A stretch of 64,000 bases of DNA from Cognatishimia sp. SS12 (GCF_028369055.1 NZ_JAQNCZ010000002.1:124001-188000), one strand, 5' to 3'; shown: positions 35,109 to 44,768, counted from the first letter of the stretch. Numbers and translations: made by a program. The notes: generated from the letters alone by a model not told the origin.

Positions 35109-36734
35109 TCAGGCGTCCGCCTCGGTTTCAGCAGCGTCTTCGCTCGCGTCCTCCTCCTCGGTGGTGCCCAGAAGCTCCTCGGGATCAACCCAGCCCAGCA
35201 TCACACGCGCGGTCATGATCATGTCCTGCGCTTCTTCGAGGGTGATACCGAAAGGTTCCAGAACACCGTCATCTTTGCTGCGCTGGCCATCCACCGTGGT
35301 CCAGCCGCCGGCCAGTTCCCAGTCGGCGCAGGTGGCAAAATCTTCGAGCGTTTTCACGTCGTCTTTTGCCAGTGCTTCTACCATTTGGGCACTCAGGCCT
35401 TCAAATTCAATCAGGCTGTCCTCTGCGCCGAGCGCACGGGCCGCTTCGAGGGCTGCTTTTGCTGCCGCTTCCAGATAATCGCGCGCACGCGCCTGAAGCT
35501 CCCCTGCGGTGCCTTCGTCAACGCCGTCAATCACCAGAAGCTCGTCGATTTCGACATAGGCGACTTCTTCCAGGTTGGTGAAGCCTTCGGAGACCAGAAG
35601 CTGGGCAAAGAATTCGTCGATATCGAGCGCATCCACAAAGAGTTTGGTGCGCACTTCGAATTCTTTCTGACGCCGGGCGGATTCTTCCGCTTCGGTCATG
35701 ATGTCGATGTCCAGACCCGTCAGCTGCGAGGCCAGACGCACGTTCTGACCACGGCGACCGATGGCCAGCGACAGCTGTTCTTCGGGCACGACAACTTCGA
35801 TCTTGCCGGCTTCTTCGTCCAGAACCACCTTGGTCACTTCCGCAGGTTGCAGCGCGTTCACAAGGAAGGTTGGCTGATCTTCATTCCAAGGAATGATGTC
35901 GATCTTTTCACCCTGGAGTTCGTTTACAACCGCCTGCACGCGCGAGCCGCGCATACCAACACAGGCCCCGACCGGATCAATCGAGTTGTCATAGGAGATC
36001 ACGGCGATCTTGGCACGAGAACCCGGATCACGCGCGACGGCCTTGATGTCGATGATGCCGTCATAGATTTCTGGCACTTCCATCTTGAAGAGTTCCGCCA
36101 TGAACTCTGGCGCGGTGCGCGACAGGAAGATTTGCGGGCCGCGGGTCTCGCGGCGCACATCTTTGATGTAGACACGAATACGGTCATTCGGGCGATAGGA
36201 TTCGCGGCCGATTTTCTCGTTGCGACGCAGGATCGCTTCGCCGCGACCCACATCCACAATCACGTTGCCGTATTCTTCACGCTTCACCAAACCATTGATG
36301 ATGGTGCCGGCGCGGTCTTTGAATTCTTCGTACTGGCGGTCACGCTCTGCTTCGCGCACTTTCTGCAGAATAACCTGCTTGGCGGATTGTGCCGCGATCC
36401 GGCCCAATTCGACCGGCGGAATTTCTTCGACATAGGTGTCGCCAACAGCAGGGGCCTCAAGATATTGCTTGGCCTGCTCGACGCTCATTTCCGCCTGATA
36501 GTTTTCCAGCTCTTCGTCTTCGACCACGGTGCGCACACGGGTGAAAGTGGCTTTGCCGGTCTTGCGGTCGATGGACACGCGAATATCCATTTCCGCGCCG
36601 TAGCGGGACTTGGCGGCGCGCGCCAGCGACTCTTCCATCGCTTCGACAACCAGACCCGGGTCGATCATCTTTTCGCGGGCCACGGCCTCAGCGGTTTGCA
36701 AAAGCTCCAACTGGTTTGCAGAAGTAATTGCCAT
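35109..36734 (-). CDS. nusA: Transcription termination/antitermination protein NusA
   Basis: A 541-residue RNA-polymerase-binding factor controlling pausing, termination and rRNA antitermination. Domains in order: N-terminal RNAP-binding domain (1-130), S1 (about 135-200, [21 protein letters not shown]), two KH domains with [20 protein letters not shown] and [16 protein letters not shown], and two acidic C-terminal repeats as in proteobacteria, ending in a very acidic tail ([14 protein letters not shown]). It starts directly after rimP without a gap. Confidence 0.98.
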   Translation of the reverse strand: MAITSANQLELLQTAEAVAREKMIDPGLVVEAMEESLARAAKSRYGAEMDIRVSIDRKTGKATFTRVRTVVEDEELENYQAEMSVEQAKQYLEAPAVGDTYVEEIPPVELGRIAAQSAKQVILQKVREAERDRQYEEFKDRAGTIINGLVKREEYGNVIVDVGRGEAILRRNEKIGRESYRPNDRIRVYIKDVRRETRGPQIFLSRTAPEFMAELFKMEVPEIYDGIIDIKAVARDPGSRAKIAVISYDNSIDPVGACVGMRGSRVQAVVNELQGEKIDIIPWNEDQPTFLVNALQPAEVTKVVLDEEAGKIEVVVPEEQLSLAIGRRGQNVRLASQLTGLDIDIMTEAEESARRQKEFEVRTKLFVDALDIDEFFAQLLVSEGFTNLEEVAYVEIDELLVIDGVDEGTAGELQARARDYLEAAAKAALEAARALGAEDSLIEFEGLSAQMVEALAKDDVKTLEDFATCADWELAGGWTTVDGQRSKDDGVLEPFGITLEEAQDMIMTARVMLGWVDPEELLGTTEEEDASEDAAETEADA

Positions 36735-37310
36735 TTACTCAGTCTCCTCAGAACCGGACTCGGTTTCGATATCGTCAAAATTATCTTCGTTCAAAGCACC
36801 CGTCGCCTTGCGCTGTTTCAGCATCTCGGCGATCAGCTCATCGGTCAGGACCAGCTTGGCGTCGGACAGCCAATCAAACTGTAGTCCAACGGTGCCCTGA
36901 TCAATGTTGATCAGGATTTCTTCGTTCTCAACGCCAGCCAGAATGCCGCGAAAGCGGCGCTGCCCGTCGATCAACTCAGTGGTTTCGATCTTGGCGTCAT
37001 AACCTTCGAAGGTCTCAAAATCCTTCAACCGGGTCAGCGGCCGGTCAATGCCGGGGCTGCCCACTTCGAGGACATAAGAGTCCACCAATGGGTCTTCAAC
37101 ATCCAACACCGCGCTGATCGCATTGCTGATCTGCGCGCATTCATCCACTTCGATGCCGCCATCGGGGCGTTCGGCCATAATCTGCAGCGTGTGCGTCTTA
37201 CCGCCCTGCAACCGCAGGCGCACCAATTCAAAGCCCATGTCCTCGATGACAGGGGCCACGATATCGGCCAGCCGGCGATCCATCGCAGATTTTGCAATCA
37301 GGGTGCTCAT
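36735..37310 (-). CDS. rimP: Ribosome maturation factor RimP
   Basis: A 191-residue protein needed for 30S subunit assembly. The typical block [23 protein letters not shown] and then [20 protein letters not shown] confirm the family. The ATG at 37310 matches the usual N-terminus ([26 protein letters not shown]); a longer frame to 37445 would run across the leader terminator and is rejected. It heads the rimP-nusA-ylxR-infB operon. Confidence 0.93.
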   Translation of the reverse strand: MSTLIAKSAMDRRLADIVAPVIEDMGFELVRLRLQGGKTHTLQIMAERPDGGIEVDECAQISNAISAVLDVEDPLVDSYVLEVGSPGIDRPLTRLKDFETFEGYDAKIETTELIDGQRRFRGILAGVENEEILINIDQGTVGLQFDWLSDAKLVLTDELIAEMLKQRKATGALNEDNFDDIETESGSEETE

Positions 37311-37326
37311 GAATTCATCCAAACAC

Positions 37327-37349
37327 AAAAAAACGGGCCCGCGGCCCGT
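37327..37349 (-). terminator. Intrinsic terminator in the leader of rimP-nusA operon
   Basis: On the minus strand ACGGGCC and GGCCCGT form a perfect seven-base stem with a three-base loop, followed at once by seven T. It ends only 17 bases before the rimP start codon, with no gene on that strand upstream in the intergenic region. It therefore may act as an attenuator of the nusA operon. Confidence 0.65.
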
Positions 37350-37529
37350 CGATATTTCTCGGTGGTGCGCCAAACCAGAGCTAAGCGCGCCGCTGTTGAG
37401 GGGCGGTATACGAGCTTCGTTCTGAGTCTGCAAGACCCTTGTCATTTAACTGCTTCTTAAACCGATGCACGCCTAAATGGACAGGCCTATTTGCCCAAAC
37501 CAATTTTCGATTTTCAGAGCGGCTTTGCA

Positions 37530-38258
37530 ATGCACCAGATTGATACGACAGCCTATTTGACGACCTATTTCAAAATTCGTACCGCCCTTGGCCTGATTGC
37601 GGCGGCCTTTCCCATTGTGATCCTGCTTGGCGGATATATCACCGAAGGGGCGGTGTTGCCCTCGATCAGCGATTATTACTTTTCCTCAATGCGCGATTTT
37701 GTGGTTGGGGCGCTGGTGGCAATCGGGATATTCCTGATGTTCTATCGCGGCGACCGGCCGCGCAGATCAGCGTGGCAGCAGGATGTTTTGGGCCTGTCAG
37801 CCGGGCTGGCCTCCATCGGGTTGGCGCTGTTTCCAAACAAGCCGCACACACGCGGCGTCGAAACCTTTTTTCACGCCATCATGGACGACCGGATCAGCGT
37901 GACGCTGCATTTTCTGTCGTCCTTCGTGTTTTTGACGGCACTCACCGCCTTTTGCCTGATCCGCTTTGCCGAAACCGCCAGCGCCGCAGACCGGCGCATC
38001 TATCGCATCTGCGGCTGGATGGTGATCTCAGCCGGGCTCGCCGCTACATTTGCCTCATTCATGCGCGCCTTTGACTGGTTTTCCGCCCGCAGTCTGGTGG
38101 AAAACCTGCATATTATTTTCTGGCTCGAAGCTCTGGGCATTTGGGCCTTTTGCCTCGCCTGGCTGCGCAAAGGATATGCAGAGCGGCAAATCGCCCTGCC
38201 CGCCCAAGCTGATCAGTCGTCGCGCCACTTGGCGTCGCGATGGGTGCCGTCGCAATAA
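37530..38258 (+). CDS. Multi-spanning inner-membrane protein of unknown function
   Basis: A 242-residue membrane protein with about six hydrophobic helices (ALGLIAAAFPIVILLGGY, DFVVGALVAIGIFLMFYRG, VLGLSAGLASIGLALFP, LHFLSSFVFLTALTAF, GWMVISAGLAATFASFM, IFWLEALGIWAFCLAWL). The segment SISDYYFSSMRDFVVGALVAIG recalls DUF998-like or other small permease-like families, but I do not recognise a defined one. The start is uncertain: ATG 37530 or TTG 37491. It overlaps the convergent CDGSH gene by 46 bases at the 3' end. Confidence 0.7.
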   Translation: MHQIDTTAYLTTYFKIRTALGLIAAAFPIVILLGGYITEGAVLPSISDYYFSSMRDFVVGALVAIGIFLMFYRGDRPRRSAWQQDVLGLSAGLASIGLALFPNKPHTRGVETFFHAIMDDRISVTLHFLSSFVFLTALTAFCLIRFAETASAADRRIYRICGWMVISAGLAATFASFMRAFDWFSARSLVENLHIIFWLEALGIWAFCLAWLRKGYAERQIALPAQADQSSRHLASRWVPSQ

Positions 38259-38833
38259 GGCTTATTGCCAGATTTGCCGCACCGACAGAGCACGAATTTA
38301 CGTTCCGATTGACGTTCGGCCTGTGTTGGCGCGGGCGCGGTCACATCCAGCACCCAGTAGGGACCGTTTTTCTCAACTGTGATCTCGGCCCGGTCTGGAA
38401 ACAGATGCGGCCCCTCTTCCTCTGTCAGCGCCAGCGCGCCCGAGGGACAGGCAGCGATCACTTCGCGCACCTCCTCTACCGTGCCATTGTCTGGCTGCAC
38501 CCAAGGTTTTTCCGCTGCATTAAAGATATGTTTCGCCAGCTTGCCGCATTGCGCGGCATGCGAGCAAAGCAGCGGATTGAACGTCACGGTGATGTCTTTG
38601 CCCACGTAGTTCAGCAGGCGGTCGCGCCCGGCCGGGGTGCCAGCGCTACTGTCAAACCCCACCTTACTGTGGCTGCCATCGCAAAAGGGTTTGTTGCCGG
38701 AATGACCGCAGCGGCACAGCGCCATAACGGGTTTGCACTCCACCTCTTCGCCGTCGCGCCCTTGCATGCGGCTCACGCCTTTGACCACAAGCGGGCCGTT
38801 TTCGCGCGCGGTGATACTGGGGTTATCGCTCAT
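38213..38833 (-). CDS. CDGSH iron-sulfur protein with central ferredoxin-like domain
   Basis: A 206-residue protein with three predicted iron-sulfur modules. A first CDGSH site (CRCGHSGNKPFCDGSH) is followed by a divergent ferredoxin-like (Fer4_19-type) region with LLCSHAAQCGKLAKHIF and IAACPSGALAL, then a second CDGSH site (CRCGKSGNKPYCDGTH) at the C-terminus. CDGSH proteins bind labile 2Fe-2S clusters ligated by three Cys and one His. The role is likely electron transfer or redox sensing. ATG 38833 is chosen over the upstream GTG. The 46-base 3' overlap with a membrane gene is notable. Confidence 0.88.
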   Translation of the reverse strand: MSDNPSITARENGPLVVKGVSRMQGRDGEEVECKPVMALCRCGHSGNKPFCDGSHSKVGFDSSAGTPAGRDRLLNYVGKDITVTFNPLLCSHAAQCGKLAKHIFNAAEKPWVQPDNGTVEEVREVIAACPSGALALTEEEGPHLFPDRAEITVEKNGPYWVLDVTAPAPTQAERQSERKFVLCRCGKSGNKPYCDGTHRDAKWRDD

Positions 38834-38900
38834 AATGGTCCTCCTCCACTGCCAGACCACGTTAGCGGGATTCGCGGCGATCCCCTAATCGGCGCTTGGT

Positions 38901-40454
38901 TCAGGCGCTTTCTTTCAGCCACCAGCGTTCGATCAAACGCGCGCTGTCCATGCCATGCAGGTTGCCCAGCACCGGCCCATGCGCCAGCCGCGTGTGATGC
39001 GCATCCAGGAAATTCGCAAACACAGGTATCAATGCGCCGCCCTCTTGCGACATCAGAACCTGCATATCATGGTAAAGCGCCCGGCGCCGCGCTGTCGAAA
39101 GCTCGGCGCGCGCGGCCAGCAGCATCTGCTGGAAGCGCGCGTTATCCCAGTGGGTTTCGTTCCAGGCGGCACCCGTCTGCGCCGAGGCGCTGAACATCCA
39201 ATCCTCGGTGGCGCGGCCCGACCACCGGCTGGCGCGCCAAGGGGAGGCCCCCCATGCCCCAGCCCAATAGCCCGGTGCCTGAGCCTGCCGGAAACCAACG
39301 TTCACACCCGCCTTGGCAAAGGCATCTTTCAATTGCGCAACGCCCGCCTCGGGCAGTGGAAAGGCCGCCTCTGAAAGCGTGAGCTCAAAGCGATGCCCAC
39401 CCAGCCCAGCGCGACGCAGCAAAAACCGCGCCTTTTCGGGGTCATAGCTATGGCCTGATAGCTCGGGCAGGTAAAACTGATTGGCCGGACCAATGGGTTG
39501 GTCATGGGCAATGGCACCATGCCCGCCCAAAACCTGATCCAAAAAGGTCGGCCGGTCGATGGCATGTTTCAGCGCGCGGCGCACGTCGGGGTCATAAAAG
39601 GGCGCGATATCGCTGCGCATCGGCAGGCCAAAATGTTGGCTGCCTGTCACCTCTGCCAGCGCCAGCGCCGGAGTCCGTGAGATGTGATCGCTCGCGCCGG
39701 GAGCGAGCTGATTGATGGCATCCACCTGCCCTTTGCTCAGCGCTGCCATGCGCTGTGCATGGTCGGGCATCGCGTGCAACTCCACGGCATCAAACCAGCC
39801 TGCCTGTCCGTCTTTGTAATGCCCCGATACCCGTGCCAACAGCGCGCGTTGGCCCGGTTCAAAGCGGATCACTTTGTAAAGCCCGGTGCCGATGCCTTGG
39901 CGCATCGCCTCGGCGATCTGCCCCGCAGGATAAATACACAGGTGATAGTCTGACAAAAGAAAGGGGAAATCCGCATTTGGCGCTGTCAGGTCAAACCGCA
40001 GCTCGTGATCGGACACGGCCGTCATCTGCGCAATCGACGCAACGATATGACGGGCCGGCGAGGCGGCGGAGACATCCAGATGCAAACGAAGCGATGCGAT
40101 CACATCTTCGGCCACAAAAGGTTTGCCATTGTGAAATTCGGCATCGCGCCGCAGTTTGAACACCCAGCTTTGCGCATCCGGCGCGGCCTGCCAGCTTTCG
40201 GCCAGCTCACCCGCCAATTCGCCGGTGGCCGAAACCTGGGTTAGCGTGTCAAACACCGCGCCGTGACCCGCGATGATCATAAAGGCATCCACATGACTGC
40301 GGCTGTCCCAACTGTCCGTTGGATGGGCCCCGGCCAAGCCCAGACGTAAGACGCCGCCACGCTTTGGCCCGGCAGTAAGCGGAAGACCGGCAGCCGCAAA
40401 CAGACCGGCGGCAGCACCCGTCTTTAGCAAACTCCGTCTGTCAAACCGCTGCAT
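38901..40454 (-). CDS. Peptide/dipeptide ABC transporter substrate-binding protein (orphan)
   Basis: A 517-residue periplasmic solute-binding protein of family 5 (DppA/OppA-like). It carries a twin-arginine signal (DRRSLLKTGAAAGLFAAAGL). Family marks are LTQVSATGELAGELAESW, WVFKLRRDAEFHNGKPF and, further on, FLDQVLGGHGAIAHDQPI. No permease or ATPase genes are near, so it probably supplies a transporter encoded elsewhere. The ligand could be peptides, nickel or other; the sequence does not say. Confidence 0.88.
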   Translation of the reverse strand: MQRFDRRSLLKTGAAAGLFAAAGLPLTAGPKRGGVLRLGLAGAHPTDSWDSRSHVDAFMIIAGHGAVFDTLTQVSATGELAGELAESWQAAPDAQSWVFKLRRDAEFHNGKPFVAEDVIASLRLHLDVSAASPARHIVASIAQMTAVSDHELRFDLTAPNADFPFLLSDYHLCIYPAGQIAEAMRQGIGTGLYKVIRFEPGQRALLARVSGHYKDGQAGWFDAVELHAMPDHAQRMAALSKGQVDAINQLAPGASDHISRTPALALAEVTGSQHFGLPMRSDIAPFYDPDVRRALKHAIDRPTFLDQVLGGHGAIAHDQPIGPANQFYLPELSGHSYDPEKARFLLRRAGLGGHRFELTLSEAAFPLPEAGVAQLKDAFAKAGVNVGFRQAQAPGYWAGAWGASPWRASRWSGRATEDWMFSASAQTGAAWNETHWDNARFQQMLLAARAELSTARRRALYHDMQVLMSQEGGALIPVFANFLDAHHTRLAHGPVLGNLHGMDSARLIERWWLKESA

Positions 40455-40558
40455 CCGTCACTCATGCCTTTCTGTCGCGCGCGTGCCCCGGGTCAGCAAA
40501 GCCTGCTTTGCAGAGATATTCAAGCCCGAGCGTACAGGTGCCAAAATCACCCGACCAG

Positions 40559-41530
40559 TCAGAGCTTTGGAAGTTCTTTCATGATTTCAACAAGTTCGGC
40601 GCTGATGCCCGGCTCGCTCAGCGCGTGACCCGCATCGCCGATCATCCGCAAGCGCCCAGCGGGCCAGCGTTTGGCTAATTCATAGGCGGCGCGCGGCGGG
40701 CAGATCATATCATAGCGCCCCTGCACAATGGCCCCGGGAATATGGCTGATCCGATCCATATGCGCGAGGATCTGACCATCAAAATCCAGAAACCCATTGT
40801 TGATGAAGTAATGATTTTCCAGCCGCGCAAAGGCCCGCGCATATTCTGCTGGTGCATGGCTTGTAGCGCCCGCCGATTGCATCGAAGCCATTGCGTTTTC
40901 CCACGACGCCCAAGCGCGGGCATAACGGACCTCGGTCTCCCGGTCGCCAGAAAACAGACGATCATGATAGGCGCGCACCATGTCACCGCGCTCTTCCGGG
41001 GGGATCAACCCTTCAAAGCGCGCCCAGGTTTCGGGCCAAAACGCGCCAGCGCCACCACCGTAGAACCAGCGCAGTTCCGCCTCTGTCATGAGAAACACGC
41101 CGCGCAGCACCAGTGCCGCCGGCCGATCCGGGTGGGTCTGCGCATAAATCAACGCAAGCGTGGCCCCCCAGCTGCCACCAAACACGACCCATTGCTCTAT
41201 GCCCAGCGCCTCGCGAATCCGTTCAATGTCGGCCACCAGATGCCAGGTGGTGTTGTTTTCCACCGCAGCATGCGGGCGCGAGCGGCCACAGCCACGCTGA
41301 TCAAACAGGATGATGCGATAGGTTCTGGGATCAAAATAGCGCCGCATCGCGGGGCTGCATCCGCCCCCCGGACCGCCATGGAGCACGACGACAGGCAAGC
41401 CGTTTGGATTGCCGGACTGTTCGACATAGATCGAATGGCCATCGCCCATGTCCATCATGCGCTGATCGAAGGGGTCGATCGGCGGAAATAAATATTGGAT
41501 TGCGCGTTTTTGACCCGTGTGTTTGTCCAT
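40559..41530 (-). CDS. pip: Proline iminopeptidase
   Basis: A 323-residue alpha/beta hydrolase that removes N-terminal proline from peptides. The oxyanion block [22 protein letters not shown], the nucleophile serine in [15 protein letters not shown] and the late histidine in [12 protein letters not shown] fit the S33 peptidase family. ATG 41530 ([17 protein letters not shown]) is the normal start; a longer frame runs into ubiG. It is divergent from ubiG, with only 49 bases between. Confidence 0.93.
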   Translation of the reverse strand: MDKHTGQKRAIQYLFPPIDPFDQRMMDMGDGHSIYVEQSGNPNGLPVVVLHGGPGGGCSPAMRRYFDPRTYRIILFDQRGCGRSRPHAAVENNTTWHLVADIERIREALGIEQWVVFGGSWGATLALIYAQTHPDRPAALVLRGVFLMTEAELRWFYGGGAGAFWPETWARFEGLIPPEERGDMVRAYHDRLFSGDRETEVRYARAWASWENAMASMQSAGATSHAPAEYARAFARLENHYFINNGFLDFDGQILAHMDRISHIPGAIVQGRYDMICPPRAAYELAKRWPAGRLRMIGDAGHALSEPGISAELVEIMKELPKL

Positions 41531-41579
41531 AGTCGATCTATATAGTATTGGGCGCCCAGATGAGCATATGGAGACCAGA

Positions 41580-42326
41580 ATGCAACCCACGTTGAATACC
41601 GTCGATCCGGCTGAGGTCGCGAAGTTTCAGGCCATGGCTGCCGAGTGGTGGGACCCGACCGGCAAATTCAAGCCGCTGCATATGCTCAACCCCTGCCGCT
41701 TGGACTATATCACACAGCAGATCGCAGCGGAATTTAATCGCGACCTAACGTCAGATCAGCCTTTCGCCGGTCTGACACTGCTCGACATTGGCTGTGGCGG
41801 CGGATTGCTGAGTGAACCCATGGCGCGTCTGGGGGCCACGGTGGTTGGCGCCGATGCTGCGGCTGGCAATATCCCGGTGGCGCAGGTCCATGCCGAACAA
41901 AGCGGGCTGACGATTGATTATCGCCATACGACTGCGGAGGCGCTGGCCGAGGCGGGCGAACAATTTGATGTCGTGCTGAACATGGAAGTGGTGGAACATG
42001 TCGCAGACCCGCAGGGGTTTCTGACCGCCTGCCAGCAGCTGGTGAAACCGGGTGGCATGATGATCTGCTCAACGCTCAACCGCACGGCCAAAAGCTTTGG
42101 GGCGGCCATTATCGGAGCGGAATGGATCATGCGCTGGCTGCCAAAGGGCACCCATGAATGGCACAAATTCATCACCCCGGACGAGTTGTTTGATATGCTT
42201 GCCAAGGCCGGTCTGACGCCAGTCGATCGCAAGGGGTTTGTGTTTAACCCGCTGAGCTGGCGCTGGTCGATTTCCGACCGCGACTTGAGTGTGAACTATG
42301 TGACCACCAGCACCAAGGCCAACTAA
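41580..42326 (+). CDS. ubiG: Ubiquinone biosynthesis O-methyltransferase UbiG
   Basis: A 248-residue SAM-dependent methyltransferase acting on ubiquinone precursors. The SAM-binding motif I is [27 protein letters not shown] and [15 protein letters not shown] are family features. ATG 41580 ([17 protein letters not shown] upstream) is chosen over earlier in-frame codons. It is divergent from pip. It ends overlapping the tail of the convergent small gene by four bases. Confidence 0.95.
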   Translation: MQPTLNTVDPAEVAKFQAMAAEWWDPTGKFKPLHMLNPCRLDYITQQIAAEFNRDLTSDQPFAGLTLLDIGCGGGLLSEPMARLGATVVGADAAAGNIPVAQVHAEQSGLTIDYRHTTAEALAEAGEQFDVVLNMEVVEHVADPQGFLTACQQLVKPGGMMICSTLNRTAKSFGAAIIGAEWIMRWLPKGTHEWHKFITPDELFDMLAKAGLTPVDRKGFVFNPLSWRWSISDRDLSVNYVTTSTKAN

Positions 42327-42478
42327 TTGCAGGTTGCACGTTGATGATCGTATCGCCCGCCGGTGGCGGTACAATCATCAACCGCCATGGCCGATCGAAT
42401 GCTGGGCACAGAATAAACCAGCATAAAGATGATCGCCACGATCACAGCGGCAAGGTTCATCCCCGCCTTGCGTTTCAC
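42323..42478 (-). CDS. 51-residue small exported protein downstream of marR
   Basis: A 51-codon frame beginning GTG 42478 with a four-base GTGA overlap with the marR stop, ending at TAG 42323. The product has a basic start, a hydrophobic segment ([18 protein letters not shown]) and a short C-terminal part with two cysteines ([18 protein letters not shown]), which suggests a secreted or membrane-anchored small protein with a possible disulfide. Short periplasmic proteins with this CxxxGGxY...C layout occur in Rhodobacteraceae, as I recall. It is probably the last gene of the comF-grxC-nit-marR operon. Confidence 0.6.
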   Translation of the reverse strand: MKRKAGMNLAAVIVAIIFMLVYSVPSIRSAMAVDDCTATGGRYDHQRATCN

Positions 42479-42927
42479 CCTGTTGTTTCCAGTTTGATGC
42501 GCATTTCGCGCAAGATGGGCAGCGCGGCGCGCACGCGGCTCTCTCCGATCTCTGCGACCACCTCGGAAATGATCGGCGCGATACTGGCCAGCGCGGCGTC
42601 GCGCGCTTGCAGGCCCGCTGGGCTGATGGCCACCATCTTGCGCCGCGCGTCATCCCAATCTGGGCGAATATGCACGTAGCCCGCGGTTTCAAGCTTGCCG
42701 AGCGTATTGGTCATCGCGCCGCGCGTCACATGAAAAGACCGCGCCAATTGCGCCGGGCTACGTTCGCTCGCACTATGGGCAAGATGATTGAGAACCGAAA
42801 AATGCGACAGTTCCATCCCCTTGGGCAGCGCCTTGGACAGACGGCTCCGTGCCAGCTGGTCGGCCATCAGAATTTCGCTGAAAAGCGAAATTGCCAGCGC
42901 ATTGGATTCATTGGATGTCTGGGCCAT
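42475..42927 (-). CDS. MarR-family transcriptional regulator
   Basis: A 150-residue winged-helix regulator. Typical MarR features are ELSHFSVLNHLAHSASERSPAQLA, the recognition helix in VTRGAMTNTLGKLETAGYV and the wing with RPDWDDARRKMVAISPAG. It overlaps the end of the nitrilase gene by 20 bases when starting at ATG 42927 (AAGAG just before), or more when starting at 42942. It probably controls its own operon; the ligand is unknown. Confidence 0.88.
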   Translation of the reverse strand: MAQTSNESNALAISLFSEILMADQLARSRLSKALPKGMELSHFSVLNHLAHSASERSPAQLARSFHVTRGAMTNTLGKLETAGYVHIRPDWDDARRKMVAISPAGLQARDAALASIAPIISEVVAEIGESRVRAALPILREMRIKLETTG

Positions 42928-43750
42928 CAAACTCTTGGTCATGGGTGAGGGACGGGATACGCTCACGCGCTTGTGCCACTTTTTTCAGGTCAATATCAAC
43001 GTATAGTATGCCGGGCTCTTCCCCAAGCTCACCAACAATCTCGCCCCAAGGCGTAATGGCCAGCGAATGCCCAAATGTTTTGCGGTTTGGCCCGCGGCGC
43101 GCCTTATGGGTGCCTGTCTGTGCCGGCGCCAATACCCAGCATCCGGTTTCAATGGCCCGCGCTTGCAACAAGGCATGCCAATGCGCCTTTCCCGTCACAT
43201 GGGTGAAGGCGGCTGGCGCCACAAGCACATCGGCCCCCGATTGCGCCAAACGGCGGTGTAGCGCCGGAAATCTCAGGTCATAGCAAATCGTCAGCCCCAG
43301 CGTCGCAAATGGCGTCTTGGCCAGCACAGCGGCTGTGCCGGGGCGATACGCGGCGGATTCGCGGTAAGTTTCGCCCTCAGACACCGTCACATCAAACATG
43401 TGGATCTTATCATAGCGCGCGGCAATCTGCCCTTGGGGGTCAATCAGGAATTGCCGATTGGCAAACCGCCCATCTGCATCATCCGTCCGCAGGGCAAGCG
43501 AGCCGATGGTCAGCCAGACGCCATGCGCTTTGGCCGCCGCCCGCAGCCCCGCCAGAACGATATCTTCGGCCTCGCGCACAAGGATCTCGCGCTGATGCGT
43601 GCGGCTGCCGGACAGGCAATTTGTGACTTCAGGAGTCAGCACATAACCTGCGCCTGCTGCAGCGGCCTCGCCCACCATGGCGCGAACCACCTCAAGGTTC
43701 TCCGCCGGGTCATCAGACGAGGTGATCTGCAGCAGCGCGGCTTTCATCAT
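42908..43750 (-). CDS. Carbon-nitrogen hydrolase (nitrilase superfamily, Nit1/deaminated-glutathione-amidase-like)
   Basis: A 280-residue amidase with the catalytic Glu-Lys-Cys triad: Glu in GYVLTPEVTNC, Lys in YDKIHMFDV and Cys in LTICYDLRFPALH. MFDV and the CYDLRFP block are characteristic of the Nit1 group, whose members hydrolyse deaminated glutathione to 2-oxoglutarate and Cys-Gly. It lies next to grxC (four-base ATGA overlap), which supports a glutathione-related role. The activity remains an inference from family. Confidence 0.9.
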   Translation of the reverse strand: MMKAALLQITSSDDPAENLEVVRAMVGEAAAAGAGYVLTPEVTNCLSGSRTHQREILVREAEDIVLAGLRAAAKAHGVWLTIGSLALRTDDADGRFANRQFLIDPQGQIAARYDKIHMFDVTVSEGETYRESAAYRPGTAAVLAKTPFATLGLTICYDLRFPALHRRLAQSGADVLVAPAAFTHVTGKAHWHALLQARAIETGCWVLAPAQTGTHKARRGPNRKTFGHSLAITPWGEIVGELGEEPGILYVDIDLKKVAQARERIPSLTHDQEFDGPDIQ

Positions 43751-44004
43751 GCGGCAAGCAAACCATCAAGTTTGCCGGCACGTTCCAGCGCCATCAAATC
43801 ATCACAGCCACCAATATGTTCGCCATCAATGAAAATCTGCGGGAATGTACGGCCGCCATTGCTGCGCTGGATCATCTCTTCTTTGCGGTCGGGGTGTTTC
43901 CAGCAATCAATCTCGACAAAAGCGACATCTTTTTTGGTCAGCAGGCTTTTGGCGGCTGCGCAAAACCCACAAAGCGGGCGGGTGTAAACTTCAACGTTCG
44001 GCAT
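43747..44004 (-). CDS. grxC: Glutaredoxin 3
   Basis: An 85-residue dithiol glutaredoxin with the active site CGFC (residues 11-14 region, TRPLCGFCAAAKSLL), TFPQIFIDGEHIGGCDDLMAL and the GG motif, which reduces disulfides with glutathione. The start ATG 44004 gives the normal Grx length. It lies between comF and the nitrilase gene in one operon. Confidence 0.95.
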   Translation of the reverse strand: MPNVEVYTRPLCGFCAAAKSLLTKKDVAFVEIDCWKHPDRKEEMIQRSNGGRTFPQIFIDGEHIGGCDDLMALERAGKLDGLLAA

Positions 44005-44039
44005 GGGTCGGTCCCTAAGTTCGCGTGTTCGGCCTTGAC

Positions 44040-44768
44040 TTAGATATGCTTTACCACACGCGCCAGAGCAATGACGCAAACGTCATTGGCCTGTGACATC
44101 TTGCACGCGCGGCTGGCCGCATCCAGTGTCGCGCCGGTTGTCATAACATCGTCAATCAAAAGGATAGAGCGATTCTTGATCCGGTCCACATGGCGCGGAT
44201 GCACCTGAATGACATCGCGGAGCGTCTGAAAACGGGCCTCGCGGGAAATCCCTTCGAGCGACGGTGTCGCCTTGGTGCGCTGCAGAAGATCCGGGCAAAG
44301 TTCGACGTGCATCATTTTGGCCAGCCCCGCCGCAAGCAACGCCGATTGATTGTAACGTCGTTTGAGCAGGCGCCGCCAATGGAGCGGCACCGGGGCCACG
44401 ATCAGATCAGGCCGGAACAGCGGCTGCGCTGCCTCAAACAGCCAACGGGACATCGGGCGCGCCAGCTCGGTGCGATCCCCGTGTTTGAGCGCGAGGATCA
44501 AGCGCCGCGCGTTTCCCTGATAAAGAAGCGCCGCCCGCCCCTGTCTCCACGGGCGCGGCATGGCCTGACACGCATCACAGATCAGCGCTTCTGCAGGTGC
44601 GCTGGAGAGCTGGGGCGCACCACATAAATCACACACGGAATCGCCGATAAACGGCGTCTCGCGCCAGCAGGGTCCGCAGAGCGCAAAGTCGCCCGCGACG
44701 CGGTCGCCACAGCTGACACAGCGCGGGGGGTAAATGATGCGGATCGCTGTTTGAACTTGCTGCCGCAT
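44040..44768 (-). CDS. comF: ComF-family phosphoribosyltransferase-like protein
   Basis: A 242-residue ComF/GntX protein. An N-terminal double zinc ribbon (CVSCGDRV..CGPCW and CDLCGAPQ...CDAC) is followed by a type I phosphoribosyltransferase fold with the PRPP loop LLIDDVMTTGATLDAA. The family is linked to natural competence in other bacteria, but its activity is not settled. ATG 44768 is used, with the divergent methyltransferase gene starting 19 bases away. It begins the comF-grxC-nit-marR-small protein operon. Confidence 0.9.
   Translation of the reverse strand: MRQQVQTAIRIIYPPRCVSCGDRVAGDFALCGPCWRETPFIGDSVCDLCGAPQLSSAPAEALICDACQAMPRPWRQGRAALLYQGNARRLILALKHGDRTELARPMSRWLFEAAQPLFRPDLIVAPVPLHWRRLLKRRYNQSALLAAGLAKMMHVELCPDLLQRTKATPSLEGISREARFQTLRDVIQVHPRHVDRIKNRSILLIDDVMTTGATLDAASRACKMSQANDVCVIALARVVKHI

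Noticed and set aside
34515-36884. 789-codon plus-strand frame
   Set aside because: Antisense shadow of ylxR, nusA and rimP.
37351-37460. Possible tRNA upstream of rimP, by analogy with metY in E. coli
   Set aside because: No cloverleaf, T-loop GTTC or acceptor CCA pairing could be built on either strand.
40496-40511. Perfect GCAAAGC/GCTTTGC hairpin between pip and the peptide-binding protein gene
   Set aside because: Loop of two bases and no T run on either strand; too weak to call a terminator or site.
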